Origin: Melioribacteraceae bacterium
Lineage (GTDB): Bacteria > Bacteroidota > Ignavibacteria > Ignavibacteriales > Melioribacteraceae
Assembly: GCA_015494845.1 (NCBI GenBank)
Contig: WGAL01000417.1
Coordinates: forward strand, 1 to 6,588
Length of the DNA: 6,588 nucleotides
Direction: 5' to 3'
Shown one piece after another: positions 1 through 6,079 of this stretch. Under the pieces are notes generated by a model. It was not told the origin of the DNA. It worked only from the letters and a program-made list of their open reading frames with translations, and did not search any database. Each line of letters starts with the position of its first letter. Position 1 is the first letter of the stretch. Both the position numbers and the translations under genes were made by a program.

Positions 1-1
1 A

Positions 2-241
2 GATGCGAACGCAAAGCATATCGATATTTCCTCTTCATATTTTTTATTTGCGCCAACCGTAAACGCCGAATTTTTACTGAGCCGCTTAATTGCTTTTAGA
101 ACCGGAATCGGGTATCAATTCGCAATTGCGGAGAGTTGGAAAGTTTATAACGAGCAAAATTTGAACAACGTTCCTTCAAATTTTAGCGGAAACGGATTTT
201 TTGCCAACGTTGGAATATTAATAGGATTATTTGTTTTTTAA
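2..241 (+). CDS. C-terminal fragment of a probable outer-membrane beta-barrel protein (5' end outside window)
   Basis: An open frame runs in from the left edge and gives 79 residues before a TAA stop at 239-241. The fragment alternates polar and hydrophobic residues (for example SSSYFLFAP and RTGIGYQFAIA). It ends in a strand-like segment with Phe as the last residue (GILIGLFVF). A terminal aromatic residue on an amphipathic last strand is the usual C-terminal signal of BAM-inserted outer-membrane barrels. The family cannot be named from this piece. It lies 22 bp upstream of the dTDP-glucose dehydratase gene on the same strand, so it may be the preceding cistron of the operon or an unrelated gene. 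The reading frame is clear; the barrel assignment is an inference from residue pattern only. Confidence 0.6.
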   Translation, partial: DANAKHIDISSSYFLFAPTVNAEFLLSRLIAFRTGIGYQFAIAESWKVYNEQNLNNVPSNFSGNGFFANVGILIGLFVF

Positions 242-263
242 CAAAAATAGAGAGTGAATTATT

Positions 264-1280
264 ATGAAAAGAGTTTTAGTTACGGGCGGAGCCGGATTTA
301 TCGGCAGCAATTTTATTCACCATATTTTAAGCAAACGCGATGATTATTTTATCGTAAATCTCGATAAATTAACATACGCGGGAAATCTCGAAAATCTCAA
401 AAGCGTGGAAAATAATCCGAATTACGTTTTCGTCAAAGGCGATATCGTTAATCGCGAACTTGTTAATTTTTTGTTTTCCGAATATGAAATTGAATATGTA
501 ATTAACTTTGCCGCGGAATCCCACGTTGACAGAAGCATACTCGGTTCCGAAATTTTTTACAGAACCAACGTTGTTGGAACCGATGTTTTGCTCGAAGCGG
601 CGAAAAATTACGGCGTAAAAAAGTTTTTGCAAGTTTCAACCGACGAAGTTTACGGAAGCTTGGGCGAAACCGGATTGTTTACCGAGGATACGCCGCTTTC
701 GCCGAACAGTCCGTATTCTTCGAGTAAAGCCGGTGCGGATTTGGCGGCGTTGGCGTTTCATCATACATACGGTCTTCCCGTTACAATCACACGCTGTTCA
801 AATAACTACGGACCTTATCAGTTCCCGGAAAAATTAATTCCGCTTATGATTATCAACGCTTTGCACAATAAAAAACTTCCCGTTTACGGCGACGGAAAAA
901 ACGTTAGAGATTGGATTTACGTAATCGATCACAATCGCGCTGTTGAAACGGTTCTGGAAAACGGAAAACCCGGCGAAGTTTACAACGTAGGCGCAAGCAA
1001 CGAAATGCAAAATATTGAGATTGTTAAACTTATTCTTGGAATTCTCGGAAAACCGGAAAGTTTAATTGAGTTTGTCGCCGACCGCCCGGGACACGACAGA
1101 CGTTACGCAATCGATTCTTCCAAAATACAAAACGAATTGGGCTGGAAACCGGAATTTTCGTTTGAACAAGCGATAAGAAAAACCGTTGAGTGGTATCTCG
1201 AAAACCGCGAATGGTGGGAACGGATAATCTCCGGCGAATATCAGAATTATTATAAAACTCTTTACGAAAACAGAGGATAG
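264..1280 (+). CDS. rfbB: dTDP-glucose 4,6-dehydratase
   Basis: This is a cytoplasmic, NAD-dependent extended short-chain dehydrogenase (RmlB/RfbB, EC 4.2.1.46). It converts dTDP-glucose to dTDP-4-keto-6-deoxyglucose, the branch point to dTDP-rhamnose and other deoxysugars. The 338 residues are about full family length. The N-terminal Rossmann motif TGGAGFIG is at 7-14. The family-specific catalytic Thr-Asp-Glu is at 126-128 within STDEVYG, and the Tyr/Lys pair is Y151/K155 in YSSSK. NNYGPYQFPEKLIP (180-193), RDWIYV (215-220) and RPGHDRRYAID (274-284) are further RmlB signatures for substrate binding. The start is supported by the canonical MKRVLVTGG N-terminus and a weak AGAGAG at 249-254. 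The next gene begins 1 bp after the stop. The partner enzymes RfbA, RfbC and RfbD are not in the window, so the final sugar is unknown. All catalytic residues are intact. Confidence 0.96.
   Translation: MKRVLVTGGAGFIGSNFIHHILSKRDDYFIVNLDKLTYAGNLENLKSVENNPNYVFVKGDIVNRELVNFLFSEYEIEYVINFAAESHVDRSILGSEIFYRTNVVGTDVLLEAAKNYGVKKFLQVSTDEVYGSLGETGLFTEDTPLSPNSPYSSSKAGADLAALAFHHTYGLPVTITRCSNNYGPYQFPEKLIPLMIINALHNKKLPVYGDGKNVRDWIYVIDHNRAVETVLENGKPGEVYNVGASNEMQNIEIVKLILGILGKPESLIEFVADRPGHDRRYAIDSSKIQNELGWKPEFSFEQAIRKTVEWYLENREWWERIISGEYQNYYKTLYENRG
1272..1277 (+). promoter_or_regulatory. Shine-Dalgarno for the SLBB export gene, inside the end of rfbB
   Basis: AGAGGA lies in the last codons of rfbB and is followed by a 4-nt spacer (TAGA, which contains the rfbB stop) before the ATG at 1282. 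Its location inside the upstream gene, with only 1 bp between stop and start, suggests translational coupling. It supports 1282 as the start. The spacing is slightly short. Confidence 0.5.
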
Positions 1281-1281
1281 A

Positions 1282-2721
1282 ATGGCAAAAAAAATCTTTT
1301 TGATTTTGTTTGTTTTTACCGCGTTGCATTATTCCCAAACAACGATGAATACGGACGATGCATCGCAATTACTAAATATGACGACAATTTCCGTTACGCT
1401 CGGCGGCGATTTTGTAATTACCGGAACGTTTCCCGCATCGGCTACCGAGCGGGTTGACCAATTTGTTACGCGAATGTTTAACCAAGCAAGACAAGCGGAA
1501 CTTTCCGCCGCGAGAACGCCCGAATTAATCCAAGTGGTTCTCGATAAATATTCGAACTACGCAAAGCGCGGAATAAAATTGGTTCACAACGACGGAAGTT
1601 CTCAAATTATCGACTTGGAAAAATTCAGATTAACCGGCGATTTCAAATATAATCCGTATTTGAAGGACGACGACGTGCTTATTTTTCCCGCTTACAAAAA
1701 AGAACTTGATTTTGTCGAGGTTACCGGCGCGGTAAATAAACCGGTTACTTTTCAATATGTCGAAGGCGATACTTTTGGCGACGCTTTGTTGTTTGCGCGC
1801 GGCGTCAGCGACGCGTATAAAAAAATAGATTACGTGGAAATTTCGCGGCTAAGTTTTGACGGCAAGAAAGAAAATGTAATTAGAATAAACCTTGACGACG
1901 CAAATTTCAAACTGCAACGCGGCGATAGAATCAGAGTCGTCGCGCAAGCTTCGTTAAAACGGAACTACAAAGTTTTGGTTCTCGGAGAAGTTAATAAACC
2001 CGGCTATATTTTTATCACCAAGGACAGCACGACAATCAAAGAAGTTATTAATAAAGCGGGCGGATTTAAGAAGACGGCGGACTTGAGAAATGCGAGATTA
2101 ATTCGCGGCGCTTTTATGATAAAATCTGAATTGGACAAAGACTTCTTTGCCCAGAAAAAATTGCCGATTAAAGAAAATCAGGAAACTCCGTTGGAAAAAC
2201 TATTCGACCCGAAAACAAATATTTTGGAATTGCAAAGAATGGCGGACATTATTCCGGAAGATTCGGTCGTTTTTACCGCCGATAATATGTTGCGTCTTTC
2301 CAGCGCGCAAGGCGGAATTGATTTCACGGAAGTTTTGGACGACAGCTCCAGCGAAGGTAATTTTATCGTTAAAGACGGCGATATTATTATTATTCCCGAA
2401 TTAACGAAACTTGTTTATGTTTACGGACAAGTAATGAATCCGGGCTATTTCAAATACAAAGACGGCGCCGGCTACGATTATTATATCGCAAAAGCCGGAG
2501 GAATCGGCAAAAGGGCAAAAGACGAAATATATTTGATTAAGGGAAAATCCAAGGCGTGGATTGATATGACCGACAGCGACAGCAACTATAAAATCGAATC
2601 AGGCGATTTTATTTGGGTGCCGAAAGACGTTCCGCGTAACTTCGATTTTTATTTGAAGAGAACCGCTCGCATTGCTTCAATTATTGCCGCCGCCGCTACA
2701 ATAATTTTAATATTTAAGTAG
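1282..2721 (+). CDS. SLBB-domain polysaccharide export protein (Wza-related, atypical)
   Basis: Predicted exported protein of 479 residues that probably takes part in moving polysaccharide across the envelope. A signal peptide is visible at 1-18 (KK, then ILFVFTAL, probable cut before Q19). No lipobox cysteine is present. Three SLBB-like units begin with a V-x-G-x-V-N-x-P type turn: VTGAVNKPVTF (147-157), VLGEVNKPGYI (233-243) and VYGQVMNPGYF (380-390). Each is followed by a loop such as KAGGF or KAGGI. Four L/V-x-x-(G/D)D-x-I-x-(V/I)P-like strands recur near 127-136, 211-220, 363-372 and 438-447. A hydrophobic helix closes the chain (463-478). I cannot see a canonical Wza N-terminal export motif (GDxLxIxV followed by a GxIxLPxxG strand); residues 35-75 are an unrecognised segment. 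Being between rfbB and a sugar transferase gene supports a role in glycan export. Alternatives are an outer-membrane channel component or a periplasmic adaptor. Confidence 0.83.
   Translation: MAKKIFLILFVFTALHYSQTTMNTDDASQLLNMTTISVTLGGDFVITGTFPASATERVDQFVTRMFNQARQAELSAARTPELIQVVLDKYSNYAKRGIKLVHNDGSSQIIDLEKFRLTGDFKYNPYLKDDDVLIFPAYKKELDFVEVTGAVNKPVTFQYVEGDTFGDALLFARGVSDAYKKIDYVEISRLSFDGKKENVIRINLDDANFKLQRGDRIRVVAQASLKRNYKVLVLGEVNKPGYIFITKDSTTIKEVINKAGGFKKTADLRNARLIRGAFMIKSELDKDFFAQKKLPIKENQETPLEKLFDPKTNILELQRMADIIPEDSVVFTADNMLRLSSAQGGIDFTEVLDDSSSEGNFIVKDGDIIIIPELTKLVYVYGQVMNPGYFKYKDGAGYDYYIAKAGGIGKRAKDEIYLIKGKSKAWIDMTDSDSNYKIESGDFIWVPKDVPRNFDFYLKRTARIASIIAAAATIILIFK
1287..1294 (+). repeat. A8 homopolymer at codons 3-4 of the export gene
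   Basis: Eight consecutive A residues (coding Lys-Lys) occur immediately after the start of the SLBB export gene. It is the longest single-base run I noticed in the window. A one-base slip here would frameshift the protein at residue 3 or 4. In AT-rich DNA a run of this length can easily be chance, and no population evidence is available. Confidence 0.6.
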
Positions 2722-2723
2722 GA
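2720..2723 (+). promoter_or_regulatory. Shine-Dalgarno of the flavoprotein gene overlapping the upstream stop codon
   Basis: AGGA shares its first two bases with the TAG stop of the export gene (2719-2721) and lies 10 nt before the ATG at 2734. It supports this start and a coupled operon. The motif is short, so confidence is moderate. Confidence 0.42.
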
Positions 2724-2733
2724 ATTTTCACTT

Positions 2734-3927
2734 ATGCCTTACGATGTTGTTATTGTCGGAGCCGGAATTGTCGGATTGGCAACCGGCGTAAATTTGATTG
2801 AGCAAAATCCGAAAATTAAAATCTTAATTCTCGAAAAAGAAAATCGCGTAGCCGCTCACCAAACCGGACACAACAGCGGCGTAATTCATTCGGGAATTTA
2901 CTACAAACCCGGAAGTTTGAAAGCAACTAATTGCCGCAGAGGTTATGAAAAATTACTTGCTTTTTGCAATCAAAACGAAATTGAATACGATATTTGCGGC
3001 AAAGTAATCGTTGCAACCGAAGAAAAAGAACTTCCGTATCTCAAAACGCTTTACGAACGGGGGCTTGAAAACGGTTTGACAAATCTAAAATTATTGAATG
3101 AAAATGAAATTAAAGAATACGAGCCGCACGTAAACGGAATAAAAGGAATTCACGTTCCGCAAACGGGAATTATAGATTTCAAAAAAGTCGCCGAAAAATA
3201 CGCCGATTTTATCAGACAAAACGGCGGCGAAATTCTGTTCAATACTCAAGCGAAAGCTTGCACCGAGAAAACCGACGAAGTGGAAATTATTACAAACAAC
3301 AAAGTTTACACAAGCAAATATTTAATTACTTGCGCAGGTTTACATTCCGACCGGGTGGCGAAAAAAACGGTTCCGGGTCTTTCGGTTAGAATTATTCCCT
3401 TCCGCGGCGAGTATTATGAAATTAAACCCGAGAAAAGAAATTTAATCAACAATCTTGTTTATCCGGTTCCCGACCCGAATTTTCCGTTCCTCGGCGTTCA
3501 TTTTACGCGAATGATTGACGGTAAAGTCGAAGCCGGCCCGAACGCGGTTCTTGCATTTAAAAGAGAAGGCTACCGTAAAACGGATTTCAGTTGGTCGGAT
3601 ACGGTAGAAACTTTTACTTGGCCGGGATTTCTCAAAGTTGCGAAAAAATATTGGAGAACCGGTTTCGGCGAGTTTCGCCGCTCGTTTTCGAAAAAAGCGT
3701 TTGTGAAAGCATTGCAAAGGTTATTGCCGGAAATTACCGAAGACGATTTGGCGCAAGGCGGCGCCGGAGTAAGAGCGCAAGCGTGCGACAGAACAGGCGG
3801 TTTGTTGGACGATTTTTACATTGAGCGCAACAAAAGAATAATTCACGTTCTTAACGCGCCTTCGCCGGCGGCGACGGCAAGTTTGGCAATCGGCGAAACA
3901 ATAGCGAAACAAGTTGAATTGAGTTAG
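2734..3927 (+). CDS. lhgO: L-2-hydroxyglutarate oxidase/dehydrogenase-type FAD enzyme
   Basis: FAD-dependent oxidoreductase of the DAO fold, closest by motif to LhgO (formerly YgaF). Members oxidise L-2-hydroxyglutarate to 2-oxoglutarate and pass electrons to oxygen or to membrane quinones. The 397 residues match the family length of about 400. The N-terminal dinucleotide motif GAGIVG is at 9-14 and the ribose-binding acid is probably E34 at the end of ILILE. The diagnostic HNSGVIHSGIYYKPGSLKA is at 46-64. GGAGVRAQ (342-349) and NAPSPAATASLAIG (374-387) are the C-terminal FAD/substrate signatures of this subfamily. The protein has no signal peptide. It sits 12 bp after the export gene and 10 bp before the sugar transferase gene, so it is cotranscribed with glycan genes. 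A role in recycling 2-hydroxyglutarate made during sugar oxidation is my inference; a different 2-hydroxyacid substrate cannot be excluded. Confidence 0.88.
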   Translation: MPYDVVIVGAGIVGLATGVNLIEQNPKIKILILEKENRVAAHQTGHNSGVIHSGIYYKPGSLKATNCRRGYEKLLAFCNQNEIEYDICGKVIVATEEKELPYLKTLYERGLENGLTNLKLLNENEIKEYEPHVNGIKGIHVPQTGIIDFKKVAEKYADFIRQNGGEILFNTQAKACTEKTDEVEIITNNKVYTSKYLITCAGLHSDRVAKKTVPGLSVRIIPFRGEYYEIKPEKRNLINNLVYPVPDPNFPFLGVHFTRMIDGKVEAGPNAVLAFKREGYRKTDFSWSDTVETFTWPGFLKVAKKYWRTGFGEFRRSFSKKAFVKALQRLLPEITEDDLAQGGAGVRAQACDRTGGLLDDFYIERNKRIIHVLNAPSPAATASLAIGETIAKQVELS

Positions 3928-3937
3928 CAAATCCGCA

Positions 3938-5347
3938 ATGAACAAAACGCTTGAAAAGATATTTGTAATTGTTACGGATTTTATTACAATTAATCTGGCG
4001 TGGATAGTTTATTACTACTACCGGGTCGAAAGCGGCGCTTTTGTGATGTTGAGCCGTCCGGAATTTCTTCTTCCGATGCTCGTTATTTATTTGTATTGGC
4101 TTCTGCTTTTCGCCTCAATTGGAATGTACCGCCCTTGGTTTGCTTCTTCCCGTTTTGACGAACTTTCCAAATTGTTCAAAACTACATTCATCGGCGTATT
4201 TATTTTATTTGCTTTAATTTTCTTCGACGACGCCGGCGCCAAACATCAACACCACAGTTTGCGATATCTGATTTTAATTTACTGGGGAATTCTATTCGTA
4301 TTTGTAGGAAGCGGAAGATTATTTATACGCAGTTTACAGCGTTATTTGTTAATTAAAGGAATCGGGCGAAGAAATACTTTGCTAATCGGTTTTAACGAAC
4401 GCTCCAAGGAAGTTGTTGATAGATTGTTAAAATTCAAACAACTCGGACTTGACCCGGTTGGGTTTATCGCAGTTAATAAGAGCAATTTAGGGAAAAAATA
4501 CAAAGGAATTCCTGTTATTGGGACGATTGATGAAATTCCGAAAATTGTTAAAGAACGGAACATAAAAGAAACAATTGTTGCGTTGCTCGAAAATGACGAA
4601 GAAACGATAATGAATATTATCGCAAAATTTGATTCGCTTGGCGTTTCAATAAAAATTGTTCCTGACTTATACCAAATCGTAACAGGACAAGTAAGAAAGT
4701 CATCGGTTTATGAAGTTCCGTTGATGGAAATAAATCCGCAACTTATGACCGAATGGGAGCGGAAACTAAAAAGATTAATGGATATTGTAGTTTCGCTAAT
4801 AATTTTAATTTTATCGTTGCCAATTTCAATTATTACTGCTATCTTAATAAAACTTGAATCGCCTGGGCCTGTAATTTTTAAGCAGGAGCGAGTTGGGCTT
4901 AACGGAAGAATTTTTAATATTTACAAATTCAGGTCAATGATAAACGATGCCGAGAAAAAAACCGGTCCGGTTTGGGCCGGGAAAAACGACCCGAGAATTA
5001 CGAAAGTCGGCAAGTTTATTAGAAAAGTGAGAATTGATGAAATTCCGCAAATGGTAAATGTTTTGAAAGGAGAAATGAGTTTGGTAGGCCCGCGCCCTGA
5101 AAGACCTTATTTTGTAGAAAAATTCGCGAAAGAAATTCCTTTTTACAAAAGAAGATTGCTTGTCAAACCTGGTATCACCGGCTGGGCGCAAGTTAAACAC
5201 AAATATGATGAAAGTATTGAAGACGTAAAAACAAAATTAAAATACGATTTGTTTTACATTGAAAATATGTCGATTAGAATGGATCTTAAAATTTTATTCA
5301 GAACAGTTTTTACCGTTTTATTAGGCAAAGGACATTTTGAAGAATGA
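3938..5347 (+). CDS. Polyprenyl-phosphate sugar-1-phosphate transferase (initiating glycosyltransferase)
   Basis: Inner-membrane enzyme of the bacterial sugar transferase family (WbaP/WcaJ/EpsE-like polyprenyl glycosylphosphotransferase). It moves a sugar-1-phosphate from a nucleotide sugar to undecaprenyl phosphate, starting assembly of a lipid-linked glycan. Four hydrophobic segments lie near 7-27, 43-63, 82-97 and 109-127. A CoA-binding-like Rossmann domain follows at about 146-240 (NTLLIGFNERSKEVV). The catalytic domain is at 276-464. It opens with the membrane helix 282-304 and then SPGPVIFKQERVG (308-320), KFRSM (330-334), the probable catalytic Asp-Glu pair D367-E368 in IDEIPQ, SLVGPRPERP (381-390) and KPGITGWAQV (410-419). 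The length of 469 is normal. GPVWA (343-347) together with GPRPERP resembles the subgroup linked to exosortase/PEP-CTERM EPS loci. The sugar specificity is unknown. No Shine-Dalgarno is evident; the start is chosen because it precedes the first membrane segment. The next gene overlaps by 4 bp. Confidence 0.93.
   Translation: MNKTLEKIFVIVTDFITINLAWIVYYYYRVESGAFVMLSRPEFLLPMLVIYLYWLLLFASIGMYRPWFASSRFDELSKLFKTTFIGVFILFALIFFDDAGAKHQHHSLRYLILIYWGILFVFVGSGRLFIRSLQRYLLIKGIGRRNTLLIGFNERSKEVVDRLLKFKQLGLDPVGFIAVNKSNLGKKYKGIPVIGTIDEIPKIVKERNIKETIVALLENDEETIMNIIAKFDSLGVSIKIVPDLYQIVTGQVRKSSVYEVPLMEINPQLMTEWERKLKRLMDIVVSLIILILSLPISIITAILIKLESPGPVIFKQERVGLNGRIFNIYKFRSMINDAEKKTGPVWAGKNDPRITKVGKFIRKVRIDEIPQMVNVLKGEMSLVGPRPERPYFVEKFAKEIPFYKRRLLVKPGITGWAQVKHKYDESIEDVKTKLKYDLFYIENMSIRMDLKILFRTVFTVLLGKGHFEE
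5327..5332 (+). promoter_or_regulatory. Shine-Dalgarno of the GT2 gene within the upstream coding end
   Basis: AAAGGA lies inside the end of the sugar transferase gene, 11 nt before the ATG at 5344. Together with the ATGA stop/start overlap it supports this start and coupled translation of the two genes. Confidence 0.45.
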
Positions 5348-6075
5348 AATTATTACCGGAAAAAATATTAATCGTAATTCCGACATACAACGAAATTGAC
5401 AACATCGAATCGTTGTTAGAAAAGTTGCGCAAAACATATCCGAAATATGATGTTTTGATTGTTGATGATAATTCGCCTGACGGGACCGGGAAATATGTTG
5501 CCGAAAGAATGCAATCCGATAAAAAAATTCATCTTATTCAAAGAGAAGGAAAACTCGGGCTCGGCACAGCTTACGTTGCCGGGTTCAAATATGCTATTGA
5601 AAATGGATTTGATGCCGTTGTTCAATTGGATGCGGATTTTTCCCACGACCCGGATAAAATAAAGGATTTGGTAGAATCTCTTCAAGATTCCGATTTGGTA
5701 ATCGGCAGCAGATACATTCAAGGCGTAAATGTCATTAATTGGCCGATGAGCCGTTTGTTATTAAGTTATTTCGCAAATGTTTATACGCGAATTATTACAG
5801 GTTTGCCAGTAAAGGACGCAACCGGCGGATTTAAAGCAATTCGCATTGACGTTTTGAAATCAATTAATCTCGATAAAATCCGTTCGAACGGTTACGCTTT
5901 TCAAATTGAAATTAATTACAAAGCTTGGAAAAAAGGTTTTAGAATTAAAGAAATCCCGATTGTATTCACCGACCGCGTGGAAGGTTCGTCAAAAATGTCA
6001 AAAGCTATTGTGAGGGAAGCAGTTTTTATGGTTTGGAAATTGCGCTTTCGCAGTATTACGGGGAAATTAAACTAA
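5344..6075 (+). CDS. Polyprenyl-phosphate hexose synthase (DPM1-like GT2 glycosyltransferase)
   Basis: Cytoplasmic-side family 2 glycosyltransferase resembling dolichol/polyprenol-phosphate mannose synthase. Such enzymes transfer mannose or glucose from GDP- or UDP-sugar to polyprenyl phosphate, giving a lipid donor for sugar transfer outside the cytoplasm. The 243 residues match the single-domain DPM1 form. Motifs in order: VIPTYNE (11-17), DDNSPDGTG (41-49), GKLGLGTAYVAGF (69-81), the metal-binding DAD at 96-98 followed by FSHDP, GSRYI (121-125), INWPMSRLLLS (131-141), ATGGFKA (159-165), and FTDRVEGSSKMS (208-219), the last being the DPM-type phosphate-binding segment. There is no C-terminal membrane domain, unlike the longer GtrB and DPM types. 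The gene starts inside the stop of the preceding sugar transferase (ATGA), so the two are probably translated in step. The sugar donor cannot be fixed from sequence; mannose is the family default. Confidence 0.92.
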   Translation: MKLLPEKILIVIPTYNEIDNIESLLEKLRKTYPKYDVLIVDDNSPDGTGKYVAERMQSDKKIHLIQREGKLGLGTAYVAGFKYAIENGFDAVVQLDADFSHDPDKIKDLVESLQDSDLVIGSRYIQGVNVINWPMSRLLLSYFANVYTRIITGLPVKDATGGFKAIRIDVLKSINLDKIRSNGYAFQIEINYKAWKKGFRIKEIPIVFTDRVEGSSKMSKAIVREAVFMVWKLRFRSITGKLN

Positions 6076-6079
6076 ATTA

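Noticed and set aside
221..263. Possible Bacteroidota-type promoter (TAnnTTTG-like, around ATTATTTG) before rfbB
   Set aside because: The match is incomplete, no paired upstream element is convincing, and AT-rich coding DNA gives such matches by chance.
1030..1368. Minus-strand open frame of 112 codons across the rfbB/export gene junction
   Set aside because: It is antisense to two well-supported genes, has low-complexity basic composition and matches no family; a shadow frame.
2383..2394. ATT x4 trinucleotide repeat
   Set aside because: It encodes an Ile run in the third GD-x-I strand of the SLBB protein and keeps frame; too short to suggest a functional repeat.
3928..3937. Search for a Shine-Dalgarno before the sugar transferase gene
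   Set aside because: The spacer GCAAATCCGC has no purine-rich match; the start is kept because the N-terminus fits the first membrane segment and no better start is available.
3442..3945. Several open frames on both strands over the 3' part of the lhgO gene
   Set aside because: The LhgO frame carries diagnostic C-terminal motifs through this stretch; the others are Arg- or Lys-rich shadow frames.
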